Positions 43,760 through 54,702 of a stretch of DNA of 64,000 nt are shown here, piece after piece; the first letter of the stretch is position 1, and each line of letters begins with the position of its first letter. A program made the translations under genes and the position numbers. The DNA is taken from positions 89,158 to 153,157 of the forward strand of contig CAICTM010000047.1 of the NCBI GenBank assembly GCA_903772945.1, read 5' to 3'. The stretch is from Seminavis robusta. Its lineage: Eukaryota > Bacillariophyta > Bacillariophyceae > Naviculales > Naviculaceae. The notes under the pieces are model-generated. The model saw only the letters and a program-made list of their open reading frames with translations. It had not been told where the DNA came from and did not search any database.

Positions 43760-45033
43760 ATGCCGATCGAAGACGGCATCTGCGCGCAGCTGATCATAAG
43801 CGGCGAGGGTGGACCGAGCAACGAAACCGGTGGTGATGGCATCCTGATGCACCATGTGTACGCGGCTTGTCTCCCTCCGTACGCGCTGGGACTACCAGCA
43901 CACAAAGTCCAGCTCTAGCGGAAGAAGGCTTATTCGCTTACTTTTGGGATATTTTCCAGCGATCCCCGCCTCTCCAGCAAGGCGTCCGTCTGCCCAAGTG
44001 CGAGATCCGTATCATCTCTGGCCGTTGCGGCACTCAGGGTTCAGAAGCGTTTGTGCTTTGTGGTGCACACGTGCCGTTCAGAGACTTGGAAGTGCTGGAC
44101 AAAGGGCAGCGAAATGCATCGGTACTAACCGTCTTGGATGGCTGTTTGTCTCCGCAGGCCGTACATGCCCTTAAGGACCCCAAAACCAAGCCCTTTGTCG
44201 CAGGAGAGGACGTATTTGAAAGTTCCCAGTCGTGTGCTCCACGGCGACTAAGTCGTTTTGCTTCCGCCTCAGCTGGGATGGCCACCATCTTGTACAAGAT
44301 AAGACAAATCCCACATTCAGTCCAAGGGGCTATCCCGATATGTCGCATCCAACCGGCTTTCCTGTCATCTGCAGTCTGATGGTTGCAGCCAAAGCTCGGT
44401 ACGTTGACAAGCGAGACGATCTAGATCTGGGTGGCCTTTTCCAGGAGCAATTCGAGTTGATACAGCGCCGATATTATGCTACTGGACGTCCCTTTTCAAA
44501 GGAAAAGACGCCTTATCACAATCTTGGAAACTTCCAGAAGGTTCTCGACGATGGTTTGCTACAAGTCAACGAGGCCGCTCTTGACTGCCTTCTATAGCCG
44601 GAACCGCGAGTGGTTTACCACCACGGAGTTGGAAGCTTCGTTGCTCCCCGAAGGGGATGATTCAGCGGGGTTGGCTGGGGTCATCGTGGTGTTTGTCCGC
44701 CAGCAGGTAATGAAGTGGCACGCGAAAACGAAAGGAAAGCAAATCTGGGATCGTAGCGGTGCTTCTGAATGGGCTTGGTGACGACTGTCCAAGGTGTTGA
44801 GTGTCCACAGTTGTAAGCTGCACGAATTTACTCTCGGAAACTCTTCAGGGATGATTTATATCACATCCAACGAATACAATGAAGACATGATCTCGTTCAA
44901 AGACTGGGCGACTGGCTGTGAAAGCCTCCCTGACATTGTTGACAAAGTCGTCCACTATCTGGAATTCAACAAGGGGGGAACTCTCTGGGAACACGCAGGG
45001 GTTGAGTGCAGTCAAACGGAATGTATAGCGTAA
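43760..45033 (+). pseudogene. Broken gene of unknown function
   Basis: Coding-like sequence passes through at least three frames. It starts at an ATG at 43760 (MPIEDGICAQLIISGEG), shifts near 43915 into a frame with EEGLFAYFWDIFQRSPPLQQ and CEIRIISGRCGTQGSEAF, and shifts near 44275 into a frame with GYPDMSHPTGFPVICSLMVA. It shifts again near 44600 to AGVIVVFVRQQVMKW, has a TGA near 44780, and continues with MIYITSNEYNEDMISFKDW to 45033. Four or more lesions over 1.3 kb, not all in homopolymers, suggest decay rather than introns. Product not recognised. Confidence 0.45.
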
Positions 45034-45604
45034 AGACAGTTTCTCTAGTTTTGCTTTTGGAAGTCCAGCGAAGAGTGACAAAGTCGTTGGCAGAAGCGCC
45101 ATCCGTGGTGTGTATTTGAACCGTACGGCAAAAGGCTAGGAAAAGGAGACCCCAGCTACCGTTGGGACGAGGAGACAGCATGGAATGAACGAACAGGCCC
45201 TCTCCAATGCCAATAGTCTTTTCGTCACGAGCAACCACCCGAACCTCCTCCTTCCCTCCACTGAAAGGGCGAGAAGGCTACTGGCAGGCTGCAATAAGAG
45301 ACAAGCATTGCCAAGTGACATGGCAGCTACAGATGCTTCCACTGACGTCAGCCGGTGGAGACGGATGATTGATTGATTGGGGCGACTTATGTTTGTTGAG
45401 TAAATATTCATCACCAGGCAACTCTGTCCTTCTCGGAACCTCAAGATAGGACCATCTGCAAATCATGAAGATTGTCGAACTCGATCGCCACATGGCCGAT
45501 CGGTTGGAAGGCTGCTTTGTTTTGTTTGGCTTGGCGCATTTATTAGTTGTGTCCATGGAAATTAATTGTCGTTCGTTCGTTCCATCAACTTTTAGTCAAA
45601 TTAA
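45034..45604. other. Intergenic region
   Basis: 3' flank of the eIF4A3 gene. Only short ORFs on both strands, no domain. Confidence 0.4.
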
Positions 45605-47177
45605 TTAAATGAGATCTCCCACGTTTGTGGGCATTTCGTCAATCTGCGTGCTATAAAACTGTTCAATATCTCTCAACAGTCGGACATCCTCATCCCTGAC
45701 AAAGTTGATTGCCACACCCTTTCTTCCAAAGCGTCCCGACCGTCCGATCCGATGAATGTACAACTCTCGGTTGATGGGCAGGTCATAACAAATGACAAGA
45801 CTGACTTGTTGTACATCAATGCCTCTTCCCCACAAATCTACATCATTATAACATTACAACAACAGCGAGAACAAGAACAAAAATTTAGATGAGGATAACG
45901 AACGAACGACACCACATCCAATCCTGAGTCGATTGATTGAGCGATTCATGAATGAATGATCTCCAGTAGGTAGATAGTAGTACAGTACAGTACTACATGT
46001 ACTTACCAGTGGCAATTAATACACGCGCCGCCCCCGACCGGAATTGCTCCATGACGGCTTCCCGTGCCGTCTGATCCATATCTCCGTGCATGGCACAGAC
46101 GGTAAAGTTGTTTTCCTTCATTTTCTCGGCCAACCAGGTCGTTTTCTGTTTGGTATTACAAAAAATGACGGCTTGGGTAATGGTCAATGTATCATACAAA
46201 TCACAAAGAGTATCGAATTTCCATTCTTCCTTTTCGACGGCAATAAAGAATTGTTTAATCCCTTCCAATGTGAGTTCATCGCGTCGGACGAGAATCTTGA
46301 CGGGATCCGTCATGAATTTGGTCGTCATTTCCAAGACGGATGCGGGTAGCGTGGCGGATATAATGACAATTTGTACCGACGGTGGTAGGAATCGATAAAT
46401 ATCGTAAATTTGATCCTTGAATCCTCGACTGAGTATTTCATCGGCTTCATCGAGAATGAACGTCTTGAGATTGGCCGTTGTTAGTGCCGATCGTCGAATC
46501 AAGTCAAAGACTCGACCGGGTGTGCCACTGACAATTTGGACACTGCCCTGTTCCAATTGTTTAATATCATTGCCCAAACTCTTGCCTCCAATCGCCGCGT
46601 GGCACTTGACATTCATAAAGTCTCCCAGTGCTTGGACCACGCGTTGGGTCTGTTCGGCCAGTTCACGGGTAGGACTCAGTACAATCACTTGACAGTCACG
46701 GGATGTCTCATTCAAGAGTTGTAATGCCGAAATGGAAAAGACAGCCTGTTGAAAAATAGCAGACGCAATTGGAATTGAATGAATGAATGAATGGATGTGA
46801 GAAAGAAGAAAATGTCTTGAGACGTCGAGTTCTCTTTGTCTTTGTTGAGTTCTTACAGTCTTTCCCGTTCCACTTTGACTCTGCGCAATGACATCTCGTC
46901 CTCGCACAATGGGTCGAATGGCCCGTTGTTGAATGGCCGAGGGTTTTTCAAATCCATACGCGTAAATCCCTTTCAACAGATCGGGCTTGAGTTTCATGGC
47001 ATCAAATGTGGGACACGGCGCAAATTCATCTTCGCTGCTGTTCTTATTATGGCTCGTGTTGTGGCGCGGACCATCACTAGTGTCGTTGTTACTGTAGCCT
47101 CGTTTCTTTTGATAGGGGTCGTCCTCGCGGCGCTTGGCACGACGGTCTTCTTTATTGCTACTAGTGGTCTTGGGCAT
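45605..47177 (-). CDS. EIF4A3: eIF4A-III, DEAD-box RNA helicase of the exon junction complex
   Basis: Spliced model: 47177..46857, 46745..46007 and 45837..45605; 430 residues, donors GTAAGA and GTAAGT with AG acceptors and all phases consistent. ATG at 47177 ([13 protein letters not shown]) is preferred to the upstream 47384 ATG, which gives an atypical extension. Order: charged N-terminus; Q motif region ([13 protein letters not shown]); motif I SGTGKT interrupted by intron 1; [24 protein letters not shown] (motif II); SATLP (motif III); then, across intron 2, [18 protein letters not shown] and [13 protein letters not shown] (motif VI). The isoleucine-rich core and [15 protein letters not shown] segment match eIF4A3 rather than eIF4A1. 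It binds spliced mRNA upstream of junctions and acts in NMD. Cytoplasmic eIF4A is the alternative. Confidence 0.95.
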
Positions 47178-47365
47178 GGTCGAACTGACTTGATTGTTGG
47201 CTGTGAAATGAGAAATGAGAAAGGCAACGCGAGAACGAGTGGCGGAGTGGGCGAGCCATTTTAGCCCTAACGCTGACGATTTGAGAGTGTTTCTGTTGGA
47301 AGATGAGGTAAAATAATTCAAAAAACAGGAACGCTCATTTTTCAAAGCCGTCAATCGACCTTCGC
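47178..47365. promoter_or_regulatory. Divergent intergenic region (188 bp) between eIF4A3 and a membrane protein gene
   Basis: The two ATGs are only 188 bp apart and face away from each other, so both promoters must overlap here. No TATA-like box was identified with confidence. Confidence 0.5.
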
Positions 47366-49357
47366 TTGTCCACAAAACAGACACAAAAACACATGCACCA
47401 CCATGTCAAGAAGATGAAAGGGCCAAGCAATGTTCCATCGCTACGAAGAGCCCATCAACGGGTGGGATCTGCGGCGGGGTCCGTGTTGGGAAGCAGTAGT
47501 AGTCCCCTGTTCCAAAGGAGCAAACAGCAATCTTTTGTCTTTAACAATCCAGTCTCGCAAGCTTTCAATGTCCACAAAGTTCGAAATCGACGGTTGATCC
47601 TCCGATTCGTCTTGTTGGGGGTCATTTTCTTTTTCCTCACGTCATCACTGGTCATGCAACATCGGCCATCTTTCTTTCCATTGGGGGAATTTAACAATGA
47701 CAGTAGTAGTGGAAGTGATAGTGGAAGTGCTAGTGGAAGTAGAAGCAATGCTGTACCAGACAGTACAAAAGACAGTTCTATTTTACGGGGTCAGGTGAAT
47801 GTACCATCTTTTCGTCTCAACAACAACAACAACAACAGCAGTGCTACAAGAAGCACATCCAAAGCCCGTCAAGACTTGCTTCTGAAAGATGATACAGTTG
47901 TCCACTCCTTCTATGATCCATTAGCCCAAATGGAAGGCTTCCTAAGAAGCCACGCCGACACACCTGGAGCACGGTTCATTCAACTCCTTCAAGCCAACTT
48001 GTACAACAGCAAACACAACCACGAAGAGCTGCAGCGTCTGCAAGCCTGCCAAACGCAGAGTCGCCACAATCCGCAATTGGTCAATGTCAATCTTTGCTTT
48101 GCTGGTTCCAAAAACTACAAAAACACCATGGCCCACTTGGAACAGCTAGCTCAAGAACTCAATAATATCAAACCCATGGCACTGCTGGCCAATGTCACTG
48201 CCATGGAACAACACACACCCATTACTATCAATATGAAACAACAACAAAAAACAACAAAAACACTTGCCAAAAACAACAAACCAATCCAGGCATCGACCGT
48301 GTTTCAAATGCGACGCTATGGACCCATCAACAACAGTGCTATCACCATGGACCGACCGACCCGTCCCGACATTGAACACAGACTCATTCCCAACTTGGGT
48401 ACCTCCATGGCCTGTTTGCCATTGCTCTTGGCAGGAGCCGCCGTGGCATTCTCCACAGACGACGACAATCCCCATTTGGCGGTGGAATTGGGGCCCTACT
48501 TTGGATTGAGTTCCAAATGTTTGGCCACTGGATTGACACTGCCAGGCAGCACTTCATCGAGCGTCCCTCCTCTCTACTTTGCCTATGATACCTTTGGGGG
48601 ACGGGACAATCTCTTGTCATTGCAGAATCGATCCCAGACGCAATGGATCTTGGACGACTACTTTCCACACTTTGGTGGTGGCCAGAACAGTGACAACAAC
48701 AATAATGATGATACCAGCTTTCGATTCTTGTGGCAACGGGCCGTCCTTCCGGTCCATCCCACGGCTCGTGCGATTGCGGGAATGCTAGTGGCGCCGACTG
48801 CTGCTGCCAGTAGTCATGACACTGTCTACCAACGGGCAAGAAGCATCCAACAACAACAGCCATCTTTGGATTTGTTGGTCATGGACAGTGCCAAGTCCGC
48901 CAAAGCATGGAATGATCAACTCATGGCAGTTTTGGGACCCACCAACACCATGATCCATGCAGGGAACATTCTCATCTTGATGGATTTTGAGTTTGTCGCC
49001 GTGCAGGTCAAACAAGTGTACGGATGTTTGCGACAAGCGTTGCTGCCCGTGTACATTAGTTGGAACCACGAACATTTTGCCTTTGTGGTGACACAAGACA
49101 TTGACTTGACCACCAAGACGCATGCAAACTGCTACGCGGGGATTGCACAAACGCACACCGATTCCTTACATCGATTGGAGCAACAGGTGCAGGCGGATCT
49201 CGATTTTGTCCGTCAAGGATTGCGACAACATGAGGACCAGCAGAATAATATTAAAGACAAAAAATGGGACAGCATGCAACAACCGCTATTGGACCACATG
49301 GTTCGCAACCTGCGTGAAAAGCCAGAGCAGTGGATGGGTCTGGCCAGAATGGTTTAG
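47366..49357 (+). CDS. Type II membrane protein with a methyltransferase-like segment, 663 aa
   Basis: Intact 663-residue ORF. It has a basic cytosolic N-terminus, one membrane span near residues 76-97 ([18 protein letters not shown]), then a Ser/Asn-rich stem ([15 protein letters not shown]) and a luminal part. Around residues 370-410 comes [19 protein letters not shown], the Gly-rich loop style of Rossmann-type SAM methyltransferases, then [12 protein letters not shown] and later [15 protein letters not shown] and [15 protein letters not shown]. These resemble motif I, the acidic loop and motif IV of class I methyltransferases, but the similarity is weak and no catalytic residue is assured. 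Golgi location is inferred. It is divergently transcribed from eIF4A3. Confidence 0.7.
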   Translation: MSTKQTQKHMHHHVKKMKGPSNVPSLRRAHQRVGSAAGSVLGSSSSPLFQRSKQQSFVFNNPVSQAFNVHKVRNRRLILRFVLLGVIFFFLTSSLVMQHRPSFFPLGEFNNDSSSGSDSGSASGSRSNAVPDSTKDSSILRGQVNVPSFRLNNNNNNSSATRSTSKARQDLLLKDDTVVHSFYDPLAQMEGFLRSHADTPGARFIQLLQANLYNSKHNHEELQRLQACQTQSRHNPQLVNVNLCFAGSKNYKNTMAHLEQLAQELNNIKPMALLANVTAMEQHTPITINMKQQQKTTKTLAKNNKPIQASTVFQMRRYGPINNSAITMDRPTRPDIEHRLIPNLGTSMACLPLLLAGAAVAFSTDDDNPHLAVELGPYFGLSSKCLATGLTLPGSTSSSVPPLYFAYDTFGGRDNLLSLQNRSQTQWILDDYFPHFGGGQNSDNNNNDDTSFRFLWQRAVLPVHPTARAIAGMLVAPTAAASSHDTVYQRARSIQQQQPSLDLLVMDSAKSAKAWNDQLMAVLGPTNTMIHAGNILILMDFEFVAVQVKQVYGCLRQALLPVYISWNHEHFAFVVTQDIDLTTKTHANCYAGIAQTHTDSLHRLEQQVQADLDFVRQGLRQHEDQQNNIKDKKWDSMQQPLLDHMVRNLREKPEQWMGLARMV

Positions 49358-50544
49358 TGACGGAAAAGACAATGAGGCTAATTGGCTTCTCTCAACCGTA
49401 CAGTGGAGGCAGCACTGTTGGACATCATGTTCATCAAAGGCTAGCTAGCAATAGAATATAGGGAAAGGTTTGTGTAATCCTCCGAGCTGTCTCATACATA
49501 GATAGATGTACAAGGTTAGTTCAATGCACCGGTATGGAAGCAGAAGAGGAAAAGCTGAGGACATCCGTGTTCTCCACAACTAGCATTCATCGATTAACAA
49601 TCTGAACAGTGGGCCCGATTGCTGGTACCGGTACGGCAGTTAGCTAGCTAAGCAAGGCGGCCCTGTCGATGAAAACCAGTTTCCGCCCTGTTCGATTCCT
49701 GGAGCTACGGCAGGCAGTGACGCCAACGCTTTGCGGCATCCATCGAACTCGATCTAATTGATCTAGCAAGCTAGCTAGAGAGGTACGGAAGTACAAGTAG
49801 TTCGTCCATGAAGAAGCAACAGCTTTGCAGGTCCCGCCCACTTCGCAAGAGGGGGGGCGATCCACTTGAAACTTGAACCTTCACTGAACACAGTCTGACG
49901 ACCTGAAACGATGAGTGATGGATGAAGGAGAAGTACTATGCATACTGGCAGTATCGATTTCTTCAGGTCCTACTACTGTAGCTAGCCAGTTGCTAGCAAG
50001 AAGACTAACTCTGACTCCCATCCAGTCGGCCCTAAAATGATTTGACATGCATGTATTTACAACATCATAAAACTGCAGTGAATGAAGTGCCACTCTGCAT
50101 GTATGTAGTGCATACATGTAGATAGACAGCGTGGAGTAGAAATTACCTTGCCAGATTGGGACTTCAGGGTGAACTTCGCTCGACGCTCGGCCAATGCTCA
50201 TCAGGCTGTTCAGGGCACAACCCAGAATCTCAAATTTGAAGGAATTAGAGGATTTATTCACCATTCAAAGAAGCTTTCTGAATAAAGTGACGATTTCATT
50301 CTGACTCATAAGTTTCGAGAGGTGACCTTGCAGAGCCATGATTGAGTTTTGGTACTAAGATTTAACATGGGGCATCTCAAATCTTGGTTGGATCATTGCT
50401 TCACACCGGTACCGGTACAATCCAAGACAGGAAGATCCTCTTTCGCCCAACGCCCAACAACCGAGGCAGAACCCTCATTTTTTGCGAAGGAGAAAAAAGA
50501 AACAAAGCATCACTTCTTCGGTACCAACTTCTCCCATCGACACC
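49358..50544. other. Intergenic region upstream of the Hint gene
   Basis: GGTACCGGTACGG (49624) and ACCGGTACCGGTAC (50405) occur. A minus-strand ORF at 49881-50264 (127 aa) shows no domain or codon bias and is not called. Confidence 0.4.
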
Positions 50545-52044
50545 ATGACGAGGCTTCCGTTTCTTCTTGTTACTATCATTTCTCTTGTTGCTTCCAACGC
50601 CTGGGCCCTCCGTCTGAGTGGAGACACCCTTGAGACGACGAAAGGAGCAGGACACGACCAGTTTGCTCGCCGCCTTCCCCACTTCCGCACTTGGGATAGC
50701 GACATTTTTTTCAACGCCATTGATTGTTCGGCGGAATCAGGATCTTGGACTTTGGCGGATGGAGATGGAGATGGTGAAAAGATTTCTATTTCGTGGTCCA
50801 CTGGATCTTCTTGTTCCTTCGCAGGAGATATCACTCTGAAGCGTGGTCTTATTGGGCGGAGGAGACTCAGCTCTGATAGGTCCAGGAGGCTCGAAGATGG
50901 CTTATTCAATTTGAGTTTTCGTGGCAGCGTGGGCTTTCTCAATAATAAACGTGATGCCATTCTCCTGAGCGGAGTGCTCACCGATGGCGACGGCAATTCA
51001 AAGAACGCTGTGATACTGATTGCTCTTTCAACATCCACGAGGAGGCGAAGGTTGGAAGATGGAATTGCTCGTGACATTTCAATCGGATTTGACGCTTCGA
51101 TCCTTATTGACACTGCAAACGATCTTATCAAAGTCATCAGATCTACAGATGGATCCGAATTGACGTCGCCCGACTACTCCACATACATTGATCCTGCTTC
51201 CTCCTCGGATTCCAATACACCCAGCAGTACTCCCGCATCGAGTTGCTTCCCCGAAGTGGCCACGGCTCAAGTCAAAGGCACCGGTCCCGTAGCAATGAAG
51301 AATCTTCAACTGGGGGACCTTGTCTTGACCACCACCGGCAACGAGGACGCATATTATGAGAAAATCTATGCCTTTGGACACTACAGTCCGAAGACAGAGG
51401 CGGCATTTGTTCAATTGGTAACTGACGATTCCACTTTGGAGATGACTGGGGAGCATTTGGTTTTTGTGGCCAACAAAGTCAACCCCGTTCGTGCCGATTC
51501 CATCCAAGTGGGCGACATCCTCCAACCAGCGGCCAAGGTTGCCGAGATTAACACTGTGCACCGTAAGGGACTCTATGCTCCTCTTACGGCTTCTGGACGT
51601 TTGGTCGTCGACGATATCCTTGCATCATCCTACATCAGCTTGCAAGATGAGCAGGCGGAATTTGTGGCTGTGGGCAGTGTTACCACTGGAATCTCCCAAC
51701 ACTGGTTTGTGCACCTCATGCTATCCCCCTTTCGTACCATGTGCTCGGGAATGATGGGAAGCAAGAACAGCGACTGGTGCCATGCCTACAATGACGACGG
51801 CTTGCCTCATTTCATTGGAACCGGCATGGATTTCCAGCATTGGGTTGAAAACCAGAATGTGGCGTTACAGTGGATGCTGCTTGGAACGGTTCTAATGATT
51901 GCGGGAGTGTGCATGTTTGTTGAGAATTTGTTTGGCGTCTTGGCGGTGATTCCTACTGCCACTGTGATTGTGGGTGGGGCTGCGTTTGTTTTCTTCAAGG
52001 CCAACCACCTTGCTGTTCGTGGCAGCAAAGTGAAGCGTATCTGA
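50545..52044 (+). CDS. Hedgehog-like Hint-domain (Hog) protein with signal peptide and C-terminal membrane segments
   Basis: ATG at 50545 is chosen over 50482 because it starts a clear signal peptide (MTRLPFLLVTIISLVASNAW); 499 residues. Residues 22-215 form a secreted region of unknown fold with RRRL and RRRRL sites (near 110 and 170). A Ser/Pro linker leads to a Hint domain at about 233-385: C234-F-P at the start, LGDLVLTT, the T-x-x-H block MTGEHLVFV (T301, H304), IQVGDILQPA, GLYAPLTASGRLVVDDILAS. These are the diagnostic blocks of Hedgehog C-terminal autoprocessing domains, which perform an N-S acyl shift at the Cys. After it come about 35 residues and one or two hydrophobic spans (about 445-490). 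The usual Cys of ASCY is Ser (ASSY). Confidence 0.88.
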   Translation: MTRLPFLLVTIISLVASNAWALRLSGDTLETTKGAGHDQFARRLPHFRTWDSDIFFNAIDCSAESGSWTLADGDGDGEKISISWSTGSSCSFAGDITLKRGLIGRRRLSSDRSRRLEDGLFNLSFRGSVGFLNNKRDAILLSGVLTDGDGNSKNAVILIALSTSTRRRRLEDGIARDISIGFDASILIDTANDLIKVIRSTDGSELTSPDYSTYIDPASSSDSNTPSSTPASSCFPEVATAQVKGTGPVAMKNLQLGDLVLTTTGNEDAYYEKIYAFGHYSPKTEAAFVQLVTDDSTLEMTGEHLVFVANKVNPVRADSIQVGDILQPAAKVAEINTVHRKGLYAPLTASGRLVVDDILASSYISLQDEQAEFVAVGSVTTGISQHWFVHLMLSPFRTMCSGMMGSKNSDWCHAYNDDGLPHFIGTGMDFQHWVENQNVALQWMLLGTVLMIAGVCMFVENLFGVLAVIPTATVIVGGAAFVFFKANHLAVRGSKVKRI

Positions 52045-52903
52045 GTGACTGAATGCTACATAGAAGACGCAATGGCAATGGCGTACCATGATAACGGGTG
52101 ACACTGCTGCGGCACCGTGTCAATGCGCTCTTGGTTCCATGGGTTCTTACTGCTTATTACATAGCTGCATTGTCCAGATTCGTCCCGAAAAGTTAATATA
52201 AGACACAATTGTACACTATTCTTAGTCGTCATTGGCACGATGAGGATTGAATGGTGTCGGGGCTGCTGGTTCGAGCTGCCGCAATCCCTGCGGCTCCTGC
52301 ACCCAGCACCAAGACGTCGCAGTGGAAGATCTCAATCTCTCCTTGTCGAGCCGATGAAGAAGGCTCTACTATTACGTTTTGGAGCGGGTACAGTATTCTA
52401 CATACGAAGGAGACCACAAGTACTGGTACCTGGTACCGGTCACGGTACATGCACCAGGAACACTCTCAGTCATTAATACTGTGACACTGTGACATACTGG
52501 CATTCTCATTCTCAGAAACTATCATTATAAATAAATGTGGACATTATCAGACATTGCTCCGGTTTCCGACAATACACTTTTAAGTATTTTTGATGCTATA
52601 TGACTTAAAACCTAATAGCACGGTCATTTTGCTTAATAAGTCTTTATCAAGACATCCTTCGTTGAAGCTTCTCCATTCTCCACGACGCAATGCCAGCTTT
52701 GGATGACCACCAACCACCAGCTTTAAGCTACGGTATTGAATGCGAACGCCTCATGGCGTGTGCGGCATTTTGCTCCTCACTCCAAAACTAACATCGCTGG
52801 CTCTCACAAAAAAAAATTCTTCGAACATACACTTACTTGACACCCATTGATCCACTTGTTGCTATTCTTCCATCCCATAAAGAACCAGACATACGGCTGT
52901 ACA
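52045..52903. other. Intergenic region
   Basis: No supported gene. GGTACCTGGTACCGG occurs at about 52424. Short ORFs at 52229-52484 on both strands look spurious. Confidence 0.45.
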
Positions 52904-53531
52904 ATGACATTCCTCGCGCATCTGATCGTCAAAAAGGTTATCGGTGCTGGGTTGGAGGCAAAAGAAGCCATCGACACAGGGGAATCATTTGAAGATGTGC
53001 ACGCAAGACACAAGGCAGAGAAGCAGATGAAAAAGATCAAGAGAGATATCAAAAAGAACGAACACGGTAAGGCCGAGATGTTTCCAAGTCAGCCACACAA
53101 GATGAGGAGCTTTAATATTTAAAAAAGTCATGCAGCAGGCCCGCCACTAACATGCCCTTCTTTTGCCTATTCATTGCTTAGATATTGCAAAGGCCAAAAG
53201 AGAACACAAGGCGAAGGACGTGTACGAGAAGACTGCAGAACTTGAAGGACTCAAGGAAGAATTGGCAATGTATGAGGCCGACTTTGCCCCAACGAATGAG
53301 CAGACACAAGCGACTCCTGTCCTTGCCCCAATGTATGAGGCCGACTTTGCCCCAACGAATGAGCAGACACAAGCGACCCCTGCCCCTGCCCAAACGCATA
53401 CACAGACACAAGCGGCCCCTGTCCCTGCCCACCAAGCCGCCAATCATAACTTTAAGTTCTGCACTGAGTGTGGTGTGAAAAACACTAGAGAGGCGCATTT
53501 TTGCCAGGACTGTGGCCATCGCTTCTCCTAA
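52904..53531 (+). CDS. Small zinc-ribbon protein, 170 aa
   Basis: Spliced model: 52904..53066 and 53182..53531; donor GTAAGG, acceptor TTGCTTAG, phase 1. The ATG at 52904 gives MTFLAHLIVKKVIGAG; an upstream in-frame ATG at 52847 would add 19 residues. The N-terminal half is helical and Lys/Glu-rich (HKAEKQMKKIKRDIKK). The middle contains two copies of a MYEADFAPTNEQTQATP repeat plus a Thr/Gln/Ala/Pro linker. The C-terminus is a zinc ribbon, FCTECGVKN-x6-FCQDCGHRF, with four Cys as CxxC pairs. Such ribbons typically bind zinc structurally. Partner and process unknown. Confidence 0.8.
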
Positions 53532-53828
53532 TGGTCGTCCTCTCAGGTTTCAAGTCACCGCCTTTCATTAATGGGGACCAAATTGAGCGCCTGAAACTCT
53601 TTCGTTTCACGCGCGCGCAAGTCTTAGTGAATGTAACTTACGTAGTACTTCCATGCATAGCACATCCATTAGCTGGATTCATTCGAATCATTCAAACAGA
53701 GCAAGGAGGATCAGCATCGAACGAATCAAATATATCCCGGAGTCTTGTCTTCTTGGCCGGACTCGGATCGAGCGTTGTCTGCTTGTCAAGTCACGGTGGG
53801 ACGAGCCATTGAGAAAGGGGGGGAAACC
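53532..53828. other. Intergenic region
   Basis: About 300 bases between the zinc-ribbon gene and the WD40 fragment. Overlapping plus ORFs show no domain. Confidence 0.4.
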
Positions 53829-54435
53829 TCAAGGACCTCCAGCTGTGTTGTCATTAGTGATACTCTCTGTTGTCGTTGCAATACCATTCCACTTGTACAA
53901 GCGAATAGATCCGGGTGGGACCTCCTGCTCGGGCTGATTGTCACGGTCTTCAAAATCAGGAAATCTTCTGGATCCTGTGGCGACCGCCAGCATGTCATAG
54001 GTAGTGTTGTAGGATAGACCGTTGACGGCATCTGCATATGTAGGAGCACATTCCGGAATGACTAGTTCTTGCACCAGTTTGTCAGATGACAATGATTCCA
54101 CACTGGTATTGTAGACTCGTACCACTGCCTTGTTCGTACCGGTGCTATCTGGCACTCCTCCCACAAACAGCCAGGACGAGCTGCAGTCCAAGGCAAACTG
54201 GATTCGTTGATTGGTGGGTGCGTGCATTGGAAAACTGATATAGCCTCGGATTGGCAAATTGGAGTAGCTGGCTGGGATTGCCCGACAACATGCATACATC
54301 CCAGACCAGAATGGAATCGGAATTCCGACTGGCACTGTAGAGCTTTCCACCGCATGTCCACGAGTCCGAGTCGAACGTTGAGCGACAGTCTGAACGACGC
54401 AACACAACGGCGCAAAGCACAAACCAGGAAAAGCA
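53829..54435 (-). pseudogene. 5'-truncated WD40 fragment resembling TCAB1/WRAP53 (WDR79)
   Basis: Two frames together look like the C-terminal half of TCAB1: first DSDSWTCGGKLYSASRNSDS and ILVWDVCMLSG (54420-54320), then after a 1-bp shift near 54225 TNQRIQFALDCSSSWLFVGG and ADAVNGLSYN, MLAVATGSRRFP and SIRLYKWNG. The order CWD-like blade, TNQRI-F-LD, G-S, NG-S-P, LA-(A/V)-T-G-(S/Q)-R-F-P, L-LW matches the telomerase Cajal body protein family. The N-terminal blades are absent upstream; only about 200 aa remain of more than 400. Either a pseudogene or a mis-assembled or intron-rich gene. Confidence 0.5.
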
Positions 54436-54702
54436 AAGAAGCGGCCTGACAATCTTAAGGGCAGTACAGTACCTCTACATTCATTCCTAGCTAGTTCAGA
54501 GTGAAGGAGTTTCCCATGGTCGATTTTAGACTCTTGTACTACAGTACCGGTAGGTCAATCACAGCAACAAAAAAGCTAATAGGTGTTTCGTTGCTTATTA
54601 CTTTACTAAGATCTGTTGCTTGAAAGGACTCTCTCTGCTCGGGTTTTCCGCTGACAAACAAAGATGTGCCTATGTGTTTTGCTAAATGACTGCACCGCAC
54701 TT

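Noticed and set aside
45993-47384. Single-ORF reading of the helicase as 463 aa starting at 47384
   Set aside because: It translates through an intron between motif I and the following strand and stops inside the donor of the next intron; the spliced model yields the complete set of DEAD-box motifs.
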